A stretch of DNA of 64,000 nucleotides from Himantopus leucocephalus (GCA_003993805.1 RSEF01000031.1:17168953-17232952), one strand, 5' to 3'; shown: positions 35,833-49,359, counted from the first letter of the stretch. The notes: generated by a model not told the origin, from the sequence alone. Translations and numbers: made by a program.

Positions 35833-38608
35833 GTAGGATGCTGCCTTTATTCCATGGTGTGCTGTAATGTTACCCAAAGATTAACTATTGAAACATTCAG
35901 CAAAGGTGGTAGGAACTTAAGCTTAGTTATCTTGTTTTTGAAAGTACCTAGTGGATCACCTTGAAGCGACTGCTACTTACTCTTTCAGTGTTTGGTCACA
36001 CATTGGGGAATATCTGTGAAAACATGTAATTTAAAATGTGTTGAAAGCCAAAAGATACATTGTGATGTAATGAAGTAGAACCATTGGAAACATACAGTAG
36101 AAGTGTCGTGTAGACACACATTAAAAGGTAGGTTTCTTCTCTTTTTACATTTGGTTTTTAAGCAGTCGTTATATGGAAAAGAAAGAGGAGAATGTGCTAT
36201 AAAATAAAACGGGACAGTAATGCTCTGAAACTTAAGATGGGATTTATTTAGTCTTATAGTTGGTCAGTACTGCCTTATGGTATACACTTGCAACCAAAAG
36301 AATAAATGTAATGGAAATGTTTATTTCTGGTGATAATCCTTTCTTTTTAGGTCAGCAAAGAAACTTGTTTATGTAGCAAGGGCAGATTGAGATCAGAGAA
36401 TCAATTTGCAAAAAGTTTCAGTGGCATTGAGAAGATACATAAAAACAGACACAACAACCACAGCTATAAGGTATCTTAAGTCCAAAAAATTAAATATGCA
36501 CACTGATATAGATGAACCAGAATGACTAATACTGAAAAGAGTATTTTGATTAAAACACCCCTCAAAACCAAAACCCAGAACAGCACCAGAACAAACCGAA
36601 ACAAACATGTGGAGTGAGAAGAAGGAATACCTGTCTGCAAGGTTCAGAAAGAGGACAGATTAGGTCATAGAGATGGAAGAAATCTGGTTCTGTGGCCACA
36701 GAGATTTACTAAGGTCGATTTGCTGAGGGAACAGATAGTGACTGTTGTGCAAGTAACTTGTGTTTATAGTTACATGGCTTTATGTTGTATCTGTGGTCTA
36801 CGGGCTTGAATTTTATGACTGTCCCTTAGCAACCCTAACTGGTTTTCAGTGTATCTTTGTTTAAATTAAAAGAACATAAGGTTATTTAATACAACTGTAA
36901 GTAAGCAAAGTAAAACAGGTACAAGAAAATACTGGGTTTTTCCTGTAATGAATAATTAAACAATTACCTTTGTAGTGGTGTTATTGGGAATGTTAAAGAG
37001 ATCTCATGCTTCATTGTGTGGAGAAGGTGTCAATACCTAACTCAAAAAGTTAGAAGGAAATTTTAGAGTAATTCAGCCTTTTTTTTTTTCCCTTTTTTTC
37101 CCCTTGCCTGAGCTTTGTCTTTAGAGTTCACCTGGAATTAGTACAAATTATACTTTTTAACACTTTAGACCCTGAAAGAAATAGTAAAAGCAATGTAAAC
37201 AGCAGTATAGATCTATCAAAGCAAATAATGAAAATATAATTAATTTTAAAATTAAATTTCTTACATGTTTCTAGATAGTTGCAACAAAATACCATTATTT
37301 AGATAGGCAACTTGAGGAATGAAAATGAATCCTGGAGAAAACTAGGCAGCATCCAAACCAAAATTATGCATATCTAGGCTATTCAGCTTATAATAAATCT
37401 ACCCGTATGTACTTTATCTGTGCTATATCAGAAAATGTTGAGAATCCAAGAATATAATGTGACAACTTCTCCACTCAGTTTTTAAACTATTAACCTGTAT
37501 TTTTGCTTTTCTTATCAGCACCACTCTGGTCGATTCCATTTTTTCCTCCTTTCTAGGAAGAGTTTAGGATTTGTTTTAAGACAACAACAACAGAAATATT
37601 TCATAATTATTCCCTTCAGATCTTATTGCACTTTCCCCTACCGCATCTAGCACTGACCATGATTAGAGTACTGGAGTATCTTATTGGCCTGATCTGGGAA
37701 AAAAAATATCTTGTTTTTGTTAAATGATAGCTAATAAAACACATTTTTTAAAAACGTCTTACTCAGTTCACAGATATGTAATCATGTTGAAACTACTTGT
37801 GCTGGATGGAAATAAATTTAATCTGTACCTGGACATTTTATGCTGAAAGAGCAGATGTATTTTTTCCCTATATAAAGTATAATATACAGTTATATGTATG
37901 TATGCACTAAACGTGCAGAATTTAGTATATTGATGGATTGCTGGGAACCTTTCACATTCCCTTTCTCTTCTCAGTCAGAATTTTCAATTAAGGGGAAACA
38001 TCACACTTCAAAAAAAGTTTTTCAGTTTTAAGCATATTACAGGCTAATAGAGGATTCACAGATGCTTCTAGTGGGCTTGTAACCATTTTAATACATACCA
38101 TTTAGATCTGTAAAAGCATCTTTCTGTTAATAACATTCATAGACAGGGTTAATACTCTAGGTGTAACCTAAACATGTGAAGTTTAAATGTAAGAAAACAG
38201 TGATTTGAATTGCACGTTGTCTTCCATGTCTAAAAATTGCAGAAGGATTGCTTCATATTACTGGTAGTCTGAAAGCTAAACTTTAGTTCCAGATGCATTA
38301 AAAGATGGATTTATAAAGGTATATTCTGTACTAACTGCTTACCAAATGGTAGATGGTCTGGATGGAAGTTTTGTGCTGAATTTTATGTGTGCCAACTATT
38401 TAATAGTATCATTGCAAATTTCATTGCTCATACTGATTTATTCCTCCTCCCCCCCCCCNTGATGTTTTTGAACATCACATTGAAACAGAATTTCATATGC
38501 AAAGTCCTGGTTCTTAATGAAAAAATAGGCTTTTCTGAATGTATGCAATTGATTTCAAGTGGCCTCTTTAACAAATGACTTAGTAATACTCTTTATTTCT
38601 GTTCTTAG
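35833..38608 (+). other. ARL15: ARL15 intron 2
   Basis: The intron is bounded by gtagga and gttcttag and is 2,776 bases long. It is AT-rich. It holds an A/C-rich patch at about 36557-36605, a pyrimidine run near 37080-37105, and a C-run ending in a single unresolved base (38459). No transposon or nested gene was recognised. Confidence 0.9.
38448..38459. repeat. C homopolymer ending in one unresolved base
   Basis: A run of C following cctcct ends at a single N (38459). It is likely a polishing failure in a homopolymer, about 150 bases upstream of exon 3. Confidence 0.9.
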
Positions 38609-38668
38609 GTTTCAGTATAAAAGCAGTGCCATTCCAGAATGCCATCTTGAACGTAAAAGAACTTGGAG
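38609..38668 (+). CDS. ARL15: ARL15 coding exon 3 (residues about 65-85)
   Basis: This 60-base exon encodes switch I, the interswitch and the first part of the G3 motif of ARL15. It reads FSIKAVPFQNAILNVKELG between two split glycine codons. The acceptor is gttcttag after a T-rich tract, and the donor is gtatag, a weaker match to the consensus than its neighbours. Both ends are in phase 1, so the exon joins exon 2 (g+gt) and exon 4 (g+gg) in frame and could also be skipped without a frameshift. In ARF proteins the matching segment holds the switch I threonine and the Asp of the DVGGQ motif. Here the Asp position is Glu (KELGG), as in other ARL15 proteins. The exon is too short to be found as an open frame and was located by joining phases between exons 2 and 4. 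Confidence 0.97.
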
Positions 38669-41600
38669 GTATAGCATTTATTCATTTGATTATAAAAACA
38701 TGCAGTGTCTAAATCTCATCATACAAAACTGTTAGTTTTTTTTTTTTAAATTTAAAAATGATAAATCAATGTGTTTCACCACAGCAGATAAAGTTCAGAA
38801 AAATTGTACAAATGCTGACTGCAAAGAACAAAAAGTAAAAAGCAGGAGGACTGGAAGATACAATATATCTCCTTAATGTAATTTCTTGGATTGCAGTGGT
38901 TAAGTTACACAGAAATACAAATTGGACTGTAATTGTAGTACGGCTCATGTTACAGCTGAAGGATGTGTATTCCCTGTGTTTAACGTATGTATAAGCTTTT
39001 ACTTATGAGCACTCAGGTAACTTACGAGGCTCAGGTAACTATGTGAACATTTGGCAAAACCAATATATTTGGTGCATCAATGAAAGTGTTGCAAAGGCAG
39101 CCAACTTTCAGTGAGTTATATTCTTTGACATCTAGTCTCTCGTCGGATTTGTTGGCTTTTGGGGAGATGGTTGTTCTGTGTTTGGGGTTTTTTTGATTGT
39201 CTGTATACAGGTAAGCTATTTGGCTGCCCAATTCTGACCCCTAGTCTTAAGTGATCAAGAGGTAGCTCTCTTAAAAGGAGGAAAACATTCTCTTCATGAG
39301 AGTTCTTGTGGAGTCTAATTTCATCTAATGTTCTTCTAATTAAAAAAAAACAACGTGTAGATCTTCTTTATATTCTAGAATTTCTGTAGATCTTATTATC
39401 TATGTAAATATAGTAGAATGAATCTTGAGAACGTTCATTAGATTTTCAGCAAGGTTGAAACCTCTCTTAAATGCTCTGGGGTAGAAGTTAACTTGAAGAA
39501 AGTTTCATGAGATCAAATCAAGTTTCACGATGGTTGTCTTATCTGAAACTGTTTCAAGAAGGCTTTGAGATAAGCAGATGTTAAAAGGATGGCATTTCCT
39601 CTTTACTACCATTGATCCATGGATTTAAATATGCGTGTTCTTGTTTGAGCATGTATCCTGTAAAAGAAGCAGAACTTTTCTTCATTACAGGGACCACTCC
39701 ACAGGGATAATGTTGATTCTGCTGGAGTGTGTTATCTGCATAATTTGCACTTAGGTCACTTTTTTCGGAAACAGGGTGAATCATTTGCAGCCTAGTTTAT
39801 ACATTCTGCTACCTAATCTCTATGAAATATATAATTTGTATTGGTAAATGCAGTTTTTGCATCAAGAATTGAATCTGAGTATTCTATAGCAGGTCCTTGT
39901 TAAAGTCTCTTCCATGACCTTTTCTGGTCATACAACTTTTATTTTATGCAGGTATGTGTGTTATGAGAAACCTTATCTCAGTGGAGTGCTTTGATGCCTC
40001 ATGACAGGATGTCCTGAAGTAATCCAGAATATTTGATTTGTTTTTTTCACCCATTTATCTCCTCCCAAAGACAGAAGGACTGTCAGAATTTTTTTACTCC
40101 ACCTTTTTATTTCTTTTCCTTTAGCCATGGGTGTTTACATGTCTGTACTTAGAAATGGTCTGTTTTTTTGATGAGATATTGGAGAAAAATGCTAATTCTG
40201 ATAGCTTTTCATTGCCTAGGTAAGGGAACTAAGGCAAGCTTCCAAAAGTTTTTCTTCCAAAAGTTGGTGGTCAGCTTTTAATCTTCTAGTTCAGAGATGT
40301 GTTCCTATTTGATGAAGGTAAAGCCTGAGCTTTCTGGAGTATGCATGGTTTCTCTCTTGCTGCTGTATGAAAATAAAGAAAAGCATCTTACCTATTTAAT
40401 GACTGCTAAATTTTATTTTGGAATTTCTGCTTCTGGTGTTGAAGAGAAGCCTATGTTTTTGTTCTCATTCCTGCTTTTTGCCTTCAGTTGTTACGGTAGT
40501 GTTATCTAAGTTATCTTCACTGTGGTATAGAGGTCTTGTCCAGACGTTTGATCTTGGAAACTTGGAGGAAGGTAGAAAGGCATCTGTTTTTAACAATCAC
40601 TGCCCGTTGTTGCATGTTATTCAAAGGGTGAAGTTCTATATAGTTTTAATTTTTGATACTCTGTTTTAAAATTGTCTTTTAGGTTTAGGTAACTGAAAGC
40701 TTCATATATCTTCATACAGCAACGTATTAACAGCTGATACTTAAAAAACTTGGTGCAGAAGTCATATTGTTCAAGGTTCTTATATTTAGCAGCCAAACAG
40801 TTATGTGAAACGGATGCTGACTGCATAGTATCATTTTTGTTTGCTTGAAGCAGTACCCTTCCTCGAGATCCAAAATGATGCTAGTTTTTACTATTCTGGT
40901 TGCCTTCTGGAGCTGCTAATGAAGACAGGTTTTTGTTTCTTCATTTCTGTAGGGACTGTAAATTTTCAGGCAAAGTGTATAGAAAACAGTCTCTTCTCTT
41001 TTGTCTTTTCTTGATCACGTTATCTGTTTATCAGCCTTTAGGATGGGGGACATGGAGGAAAGTTTGCTGTGCTCTTTTTGCAGCAATTTTTCTTTGAATA
41101 ACATGATACTATAGTATTAAAAAAAAATAATCCTATTTCTGATTATTTTTTAAATTGTGTTTCATTCCTAAGGCAGGCTGCCCTCCTACCAGAAAACAAG
41201 GTTTTTTATCCCATTTTGTAAATGTTAAAAACTTTGTTTGAAAACATTGAATTTGGTCCTGAATATATGTAGCTTTCAAATCAAAGATAGGCCTGCTTGA
41301 ATTACTTGAAAAGGAGGTTTTGCTTTATTTACTAAGTTGAACTGCCCATCCTCTTAAGTTTCTCTTTTGATATACCAATAATGCCTTCCTGCTCCCTGAG
41401 AAATTAAAAAAAAAAATTACCTTTTGTTTTCCAAAATTTAGTCCATAAAATAATGTGTGTAATTTAGATTATTGTGAAGATGTGCCGTTCCCTAGTCCAC
41501 ATTCTTTCAGAATGTACTTTTACCAGGATAACTGGAAATCTCTCTATATATTAAGCAACTCAGCTGAGTAATGGTATAGAAAGAAATTACACATTTGATG

Positions 41601-44045
41601 GTTTCCTTTTATGGTGCAGCAATGTCTGGTGGGAACTAAGGATAAAATTGTGTACAATGAGGATACAGGAGAGTGGGGAAAGACTGGAAACATAAAGCGG
41701 ATGATAACATTTGTTGTTCAGAAAGTTTTAACAGTGTTTTGCTGAAAGAAGTTCGTGATACTGAATGCTGAGGTTTATTCTCAAGACAGATAATGAAAGT
41801 GCAATGGCAATAGGAGACTTTTTCTTTGGTTCTAATAAATTCCAGCCTGAAGACACAGTGCCTGAAACCACCATTTATTCATTGTGTTTATTCAGTCATT
41901 TGCTGTTGTAATGCTGTCAAAACAGAATATGAAGTAGCAGTGTCTGTTGTGATGTAGATACTTATTCAGAGCTTAAATCAAGATCATAGGTCCATTCTGG
42001 AGGTCAACTGATAATTTACGGTTGTTTTCTTAGAATAAGTCTATTTTATAATTTAGTTTGCTATCTTGTAAATGCAGGCTTAGAAACTACTGGTGAGACG
42101 CCAAATACTGAGGCTGGTCAAACTTAAAAGAATGATCCTGGATGCGAACAGCTCTTTTTCTTCTTACAAAGTTTAAAAATGCTAACAACATGTTATAGTG
42201 TTTAGTAACATTCTCTGCTTTATGTACTAAAATATATTGTCATATGTTTGTGTTACCTTTTTGTAATCCACCCGAAGGCCGTTTTCACAAGCACAGAGAA
42301 TCAACATGTTGTGAAGTCATCTTTGAAACTTCATTTAAGATGAAATGCGTTAAGTGCTTAGCAAGAGCTGAGTGCTTAATATCAGGGATGCTCGATTCTC
42401 CAGTTGGTTGAGCATGCCCAGGAAAAGAGGGATGAGAACTGTCCTCCCCACTGCTGTTCCTTCTTAAGCTTCATGACCAAAGTAATAAATTCACACTCTT
42501 AGGCCAGCTAAATTAATTTTCTAGGTGACAGCTTAAGAACAAATAACTTTAAATAGGATTGGTTAAACAAAGCACGCGTATTTTGCCTTAATTTGGAAGT
42601 AAAGAGCAGAAGAAGAGAGAGTAGGAGGGGGAGTCACACTGACATGCAGTCCAAGTTGAAGGGAAAATATGAACCCCTGGAGAAAATGGCAACAGTTGTC
42701 AGGTAGTATCTGCCTTTTGAAAAAATGAGGAAGGAGGGAGAAAATAATGTTAAGCTGTTAATTGGAATTTAAAATTTGAATAGTTATGGGAAACCACTCT
42801 CCTCCTTTGCTGTGTGGAGGTAGAGGGGAGTACTGAACGCCCTTCTAGCAACATAGCCTGGCAGAGCAGCTAAAATTTCATCTAGTTAGTCATCAGAAAA
42901 CTGATCCCACAAGTAAATGCCAGCCTAAGTCATCTTCACAAGGACCTACTAACACAAAGCAGTAATATCTCTGTACTGTATTTGACTGAAAGGCAGTTGA
43001 CACCTCTACAAAATCTGGTTGTGGAGTGCATGCAATGCCATCTGCGACATAGCTGCGTCTAACAGTTTACAGAATGTCTTAGCAGATGAAATTTTTAGAT
43101 GACCCTGATGAGCTGTCCAAGCTGTGAGTCGCACAGAGACATTCAGCTTCCGAAAGCATTAAAGTTAGATCTGTTTGCTATCAATCATACCCGGCCTGCT
43201 GTTCAAATGATGCCTAAGCTCAGGCAGTGTCACATAGTATCCTCATTTTATAGATGAGAGAGGTTATTTACACCTGCTTACAGATCTCATTAACATGAGT
43301 CCCGAGGAAGTTCTAATAAGGATTCAGCGTTAACAATCTTTCCACTGTTCTTTGGAAATACTGTTCTTTTTCTACAATTAGCTTTTTACTGTGTGAATAG
43401 ACAACCCACTGCCTATCTTATTCAAAACAAGTAGAAGTCATGCAAGCAATGCCTATCAAAGCTAGGTAAAATAAGATAAGCAAAACACAAAATTTCCTAG
43501 TTACATTTTTTGCAGGATGGGGGACTGGTTGTTTTTGTTGATGGAATGTTTTCTGGAGAGAAAAATAGAACCTCTAGTTTGCTAAAAATCCTCTGTCTCC
43601 TGTTGGACTCGCAGCACCGTTTTCTTCAGACTGAATTGAAAGGTAGCGTACAGCAGCCTCGTTTAGCGTCAGAAATGATACCTACATTTTATGAACTCCC
43701 CTGCAAGCAAAAAAAAAAGTACTTGTGTTTGATTCTAGGTAGAAAAGGCCTTGATCCTTTCAAAGGCTAAAGCAGGTTCAGACTTTGTGAGCAGTCAGCA
43801 GAAGGGCTAGACAGACAGAAATACACAGCTGTGGTAGACTTGCTGCTTTTTTATATGCCTATTAGTCTTAAGTGCCGTAGAGAACGGTGCGTTTTGAGCT
43901 TTGTTTGAGATTACCTGCACTGTTACCAAAGGAGTGACTGCAGCTCAGAGGAGGATTCATCTGAACCTTGAGAGGAAACTCAGAGATGATTTTCTTGTTG
44001 CCAGCCATTTGTTGCTAGCCCTGGAGGACATACTCTGTGTATGTG

Positions 44046-44097
44046 CCTTTAAAAAAAACGAAAAACCTTTAAAAAAAAAAAAAAAGAAAAAGAAGCA
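44046..44097. repeat. A-rich run
   Basis: Two poly-A blocks are separated by cgaaaaaccttt and end in aaagaaaaagaag. No adjacent retrotransposon body was recognised, so this is a simple repeat and is not evidence of a processed pseudogene. Confidence 0.85.
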
Positions 44098-44929
44098 ACT
44101 TCTGTAACATGTAAAAAGATTTTGTGTCGCAGTTGACATATTCCTTGGCATCTTTTCACCTTTTTGCTAATTATAAATGGTCTGCTTAATATCAGTAGAG
44201 GAATTATCTATATATATTTTTTAATCTATAAAACCTTCAAAATAGGTAGGTCACTTTATTTCCGGTGAGTGGATGTTATGTTTGAAGTGGTAGAAAACCT
44301 GGTTGCAACCTGCATTCTTTCATGGCCCTAGTTTCACTATTTTTGGTGGGAAAGAAAAAAAGTTATTCCCTGGATTTGAGACTATAACTTCTCCAGAGCT
44401 GTGATGTATTTTGTGGTGAACAAGAGCTTTCATGCGCAGGCTAGACTATCATGAAGTGAGGACTGTGTGACATTCATTATGCTCTAGATGGAGACTTGCT
44501 GCAAGTTTGACAAGTAACGAATTTGACACCTTTGAATTGCTTTCAGTGATTTTTTTTCTGTAATGCTATATTCTGTTCTCCTGAAAATACTGAGAAGGAG
44601 GGGATTGAAGGTAGCCTGAAACTGCTGTGAATGAAGATGTACACATAAGTATTCATAGTGGAAAGCAAGACTTGCAGTTCTGCATTTTGCATAATATTTA
44701 CAGGAGTGTATAATTGTGCAACCTGTTTTGGATGTGTATTAAACTACATGCAACTCTCAAACTCTTCCCCCCAGCTTCCAAGGAGCATTTGAGAGAGTAC
44801 TGTTGACACTGATACAAATCATAAATGATGTTAATATGGACACACGATACCCTTTGAGGATAATCAAAAGAAATTTATTTATTTGATATTTTAAAAGTTA
44901 CAGATGAAACCTTTGAACAGTTAGTTGGA

Positions 44930-45609
44930 TACACCTGGGGGGTGTTGGCAGACAGCCGGCTGAATATGAGCCAGCAGTGTGCCCAGGTGGCCAAGAAGGC
45001 CAATGGCATCCTGGCCTGTATCAGGAATAGTGTGGTGAGCAGGACTCGGGAAGTGACTGTTCCCCTGCACTTGGCCCCAGTGAGGCTGCATGTCAAATAC
45101 AGTGTTCAGTTTTGGGCCTCTCACTACAAGAAAGACATTGAGGTGCTGGAGCATGCCCAGAGAAGGGCCATAAAGCTGGTGAAGTGTCTAGAGCACAAGT
45201 CTTATGAGGAGCGGCTGAGGGAACTGGGGTTGTTCAGTCTGGAGAAGAGGAAGCTGAGGGGAGACCTTATTGCTCTCTGCAACTACCTGAAAGGAGGTTG
45301 TAGTGAGGTGGGGGTCAGTCTCTTCTCCCAAGTAACAAGTGATAGGACAAGAAGAAACAACCTCAAGTTGCGGCAGTGGAGGTTTAGATTGGATATTAGG
45401 AAAAATTTTTTCATTGACAGGGTTATCAAACATTGGAACAGGCTGCCCAGGGAAGTGGTGGAGTTGCCATCCCTGGAGGTATTTAAAAAATGGGTAGATG
45501 TGGTGCTGAAGGACATGGTTTAATGGCGGTTTTGGCAGTGTTAGGTTGATGGTTGGACTTGATGATCTTAAAGGTCCCTTCCAACCTAGATGATTCTATG
45601 ATTCTATGA
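44930..45609 (+). mobile_element. CR1 LINE 3' fragment, well preserved, sense orientation
   Basis: This is the last roughly 600 coding bases and the 3' untranslated end of a CR1 element. Landmarks are gtgttggcagacagccggct at its start, aggctgcccagggaagtggt near 45440, and a terminal tgatggttggacttgatgat. It ends with the diagnostic tandem attctatg units at 45592-45609. It is 5'-truncated, as most CR1 copies are. The coding part is still uninterrupted, which suggests it is one of the youngest insertions in the window. It sits in intron 3 in the same direction as ARL15. Confidence 0.95.
44942..45523 (+). pseudogene. CR1 ORF2 C-terminal remnant (193 codons)
   Basis: This open frame lies inside the CR1 insertion. 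It encodes the C-terminal part of the CR1 polyprotein after the reverse transcriptase core, with conserved stretches [40 protein letters not shown] and [19 protein letters not shown]. It ends at a natural TAA close to the usual CR1 ORF2 stop. It lacks the endonuclease and the catalytic polymerase motifs, so it cannot mobilise itself. The first Met is only the first ATG inside the truncated element and is not a real start. Confidence 0.9.
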
Positions 45610-48600
45610 ATAAGCTTGCCCTGTGGTAATGATTAGGGTGTTTAATTACAGAACCCTGTTGTTTTGCTGTAAGCAGAGAGGGGTTTTTTTTCCCATTTAT
45701 AAAGTAGTTAAAGCCTATTTTTGACTGTATACTATCTTTTCTTTTCTAATAAGTAGTGTGGTTCCTCCCCCTGCCCGCTAATTTGTTTGTAAATGGGGTG
45801 TTTTAGTCATGTCACAGGACTCAACCCGCTCCGGTGGGTTCATTGCTGAGGGAAACATACCATACGCTGAGGCGTGAGTCGTGCCTCTTGCCTGTGTCTG
45901 AGAAAAATACTACACTGAGTGTCACCTTTTAGTGAATCTTTCACATAGCATGTTCCCTCGGTCTAACAGGAATTGTTGTTACATTTTTCTGATGTTTTGG
46001 AGATTTTTACCTGAGTTACATCTCTTTCTTTTCCTTCTTTTATCTTAGTTGAGGCATAAACTGGTTGAAGAAACAGCCATGTGCCTGCAAAGCTGTGAGA
46101 GAAACACATGATACTAGGCTGACAAATCTAAATGCTTATCTTGTGTGATACTATTGATTGATAGGACATTTGGGTACCAGTTAAGTTTCTGGTTTTATCT
46201 CAGAGGTTTCTGAGATCCTGAGGATGTTTAAATGGATGCATGTTGCATTCTTGATTGCCGAAGAACTCAGACTTTGAATTTCCCTGTCTTAGACACCTTT
46301 GGAATAGATGAAAAGATTATTTCATAGGATAGTTTGTGCTAAACTTCACCTTTTAAAACAACTGCTTGCTCTATAAGACTGAATTTGTGCGATGGCTGGG
46401 TCACTATTCACCGACCAGCATTTGCTGCCCAGGATAACTCCACAATGTTCTACCTGATACTCTGGAGAAAGAAGCTGAGAGTAGGTTATGCTCCCTGGAT
46501 ATGAAGAGTTATGGCAAAAGAATATACGCTTGTTTGTCATGTAGAAATTGTGATTTCCAGTTGCTGATAGTTTATTGATGCCAGGAATTATTATTCAAGT
46601 GCATCTGCCAGGAAAATGAGTTAAAATGGCACCCCAAGGTACAGACTTTTTCAGTCTCTTTTCTTGTCTGCTTGGTGCAAATTTTTTTATTCTTAAACCT
46701 CAGGCTGTGATTTCCTCAGAATTGACGTGTAAGAAAGTTTAGAGCAGGTCATTATTCTAATGGAAGATCCCGAAGGAAATAGCAAGTTTTATTGGACATT
46801 ACTAGTTGGTTGTTACAACTTTGCCATGATGACTGGCCAGGGCTGGAGAGAAAAGGACTGATGTGCTTTGGTGGTATTTATTTTAGGACAGTTGATGCGG
46901 AGAAACAAAGTTGAGGAGCTAAAGAAACTGAACCAAAAGGACAGGACCGTAAGGTCAACAAATCAGCATACGGCTTTTCTGGCTCCAGTTTTCCATGTAG
47001 AGATCCATGAGCTGCTTCCTTCCATGTGCCTGAATACAAGAGGTCAAATGTCCTGCAGTTCACCACACAATTTTTCTCTTTAGAAATAGTATGGTTACAA
47101 AGATAAAACTCAGGGTCTGGCAGCGGCATGTGATTGAAAAGTAGCTGGCTGAAGCTTAGAGTAAATAAGACAGATGTTTTGTTGCTAGGAAAAAAAAAAA
47201 GACCTTCAAAGAACTGATCGTGGTGTTGGCCTTTCAGTTCCTTGAAAATGATTCTCTACCAGTTTTTAAAGTAATGTGATACTTCAGATGCCTGCGACGC
47301 TGCTGTGTGTGGCTATGTAAATAGTGTCCCTCTGGCAACTTGCTCTGCTTGGTTCTGACATAGACAGCTGTTCGGAAAGACTGGGACATCTAACAGATGC
47401 TATGAAATTCTTTACAAGTGTAACCGGTAGATATTCTGGTGGTACAGAAACATAGAATTAGCTTTCAATGCACTCTCTTTTCTCTACAAGTAATGTTGAT
47501 CTTCAGAAGTTGGTGATAAAATAAATTAAACACCTGTCCTGTTTGTGCATTGTTACTTTGAGCCTGGTTATATTAATAGAGAAATTAAGCAGGGTCTTTA
47601 CTAAATCCCACGAGCATTTACCTTTATGTAATCAACTCTTTACATCTCTTGCAGAAAAAAACTGTTCAGGTATTACTTCAGTATTCTCTGTAGGAAAAAG
47701 TGTGTGTTCACGATGTTTTGTTAGCCACCTAAATTGTGCTAGGTGCAGAATACAGAAACAGAGCGCTTAATGTTCCTGTGTGGCGAGTACAGAGAAGACA
47801 GTGACTCCATGGGGCGAGATTTGAATGCTCCAAGTTGGATGCCTAAAGTATACAGTGTAAATTCCTTTTTAGATATTTATTTCTTCACTGTCATTTAGTG
47901 ACTGTCTTTGGTGTTGCACAATGTATAAATTCAGTGAATATTTTAAGTATCATGTCAATGTTACAGTAACTATGTTGCACTAAATTCTCATTTTGTGTCT
48001 ACATGTTGTTCAGAACTTTTGTACAGTTTTGTTTCACTAAAAAATGGAGTTTTATTATTATCAGAACTTGGTATATGCGTCTACATTAAAGTTCACTTCT
48101 CCTTATCTCAAAGTAAGAAAAGTCTCTGTAAAGGATACTTGAGCACATTTTTGCAAATCACTGTCTTGCAGACATGTCAAGTTTTCTACTAGAGTATTGC
48201 TGCTGCTGCTGTTCACTTTTCAGTGTTAGTCCCCATGAGTGAAGTGCCAGATTCAGACATACAAAGAATAGCCCATATCCAAATCATAGTTTAGATAGTT
48301 TGACAGCTGTCAGATACTTTTTTTTTCCCTTACCTCAATGTTACAACATATGCTGCTCTCTGAGGGAGGCAAAAGCTTTCTGTAGATAACCTTATTGCTT
48401 GGCTTCTGTTGAGATGGCTGAGTGCTGCTGAACTGTGTCCTAAAAATTACTGTGGCACATAAGCCTGTACAGTCACTCATGTGTCTACTGTTGGGCTCTT
48501 CCAGAATCCTTAGTGTGGGTGACAGAGCAAAAGTAGTTGAAATGAATGCCTTTGCATGTTGTCACCATAGCTCCTTATTCACTGTTCAACTCACTATTGT

Positions 48601-49150
48601 ATCACCATTCACCTCATTAAGTGTCTAATTACTTTAATAGGCTTTCCTGACACCTTTTTTCCCCAATTATGAAGTGTTTGCCTGGTGGTTTGGAGATGAA
48701 CTGAAAGACCTTATCATGCTCAGAAATGAGCAACTGCCGTCATGGAAGCTACAGGTTACGGCAAGGAGCTGCAGGGCTAAGTGAAAAAGAATGGGCAAAG
48801 GTTTAGATATTAGTACCAAGATATGTCAGTGAGAAGGTATAGGGTTAGACTGTGTGGCACTGGAAGCATGGTGATTGTGCAAGTACTCATTAATGGAGAA
48901 GAAACTTTCAGGGATGAAAACTGCATTGAGTTTTTTTTTTCCTTATTTAAACAATGTTAATTTTATGTCTGTGTATGTGTTGAATTTATGGTTGCTTTTT
49001 TCCTTTTTATTCTTTTAATGGTGATTATTTTGGAGAGAAAGCGTAGTCCATTGCTTTGATTGTTCTAAGTAGAAGGGTTATTTTCAGATACAGGTGTTAA
49101 ATCTGTTTAATTATTCTTGTTTTAATTAGTTCTTATTATTGTCTTGAAAG

Positions 49151-49359
49151 GGGCTGACAATATCAGGAAATACTGGAGTCGTTACTACCAAGGATCCCAA
49201 GGGGTGATATTTGTATTAGACAGTGCCTCCTCTGAAGACGATCTAGAAACTGCTAGGAATGAACTGCATTCTGCTCTCCAACACCCACAGTTATGTACTT
49301 TGCCATTTTTAATACTGGCCAATCATCAAGACAAGCCAGCAGCTCGCTCCGTACAAGAG
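49151..49359 (+). CDS. ARL15: ARL15 coding exon 4 (residues about 85-154)
   Basis: This exon carries the end of G3, switch II and the G4 guanine-binding motif. It reads GADNIRKYWSRYYQGSQGV and onward to NHQDKPAARSVQE. The acceptor is ttgaaag and the donor is gtatgt; the exon begins with two bases completing Gly85 and ends in phase 0. Two family oddities are visible. The catalytic Gln of ARF (GGQ) is Ala (GGA, residue 86), and the usual NKQD is NHQD. Both are known ARL15 traits that suggest unusual nucleotide handling, so they are not damage. The next exon, expected to encode about 50 residues beginning near IKKYFELEP and carrying the G5 motif, was not found in the remaining 14.6 kb. There are no stops or frameshifts. 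Confidence 0.97.

Larger units (their letters stand above)
38669..49150 (+). other. ARL15: ARL15 intron 3
   Basis: The intron is bounded by gtatag and ttgaaag and is about 10.5 kb long. Its one clear insert is a sense-oriented CR1 fragment at 44930-45609. It also has an A-rich run at about 44050-44095. No other coding or RNA gene was recognised. Confidence 0.9.

Noticed and set aside
44046..44097. A-rich run as the tail of a processed pseudogene
   Set aside because: No coding-like sequence or target-site duplication is visible next to it.
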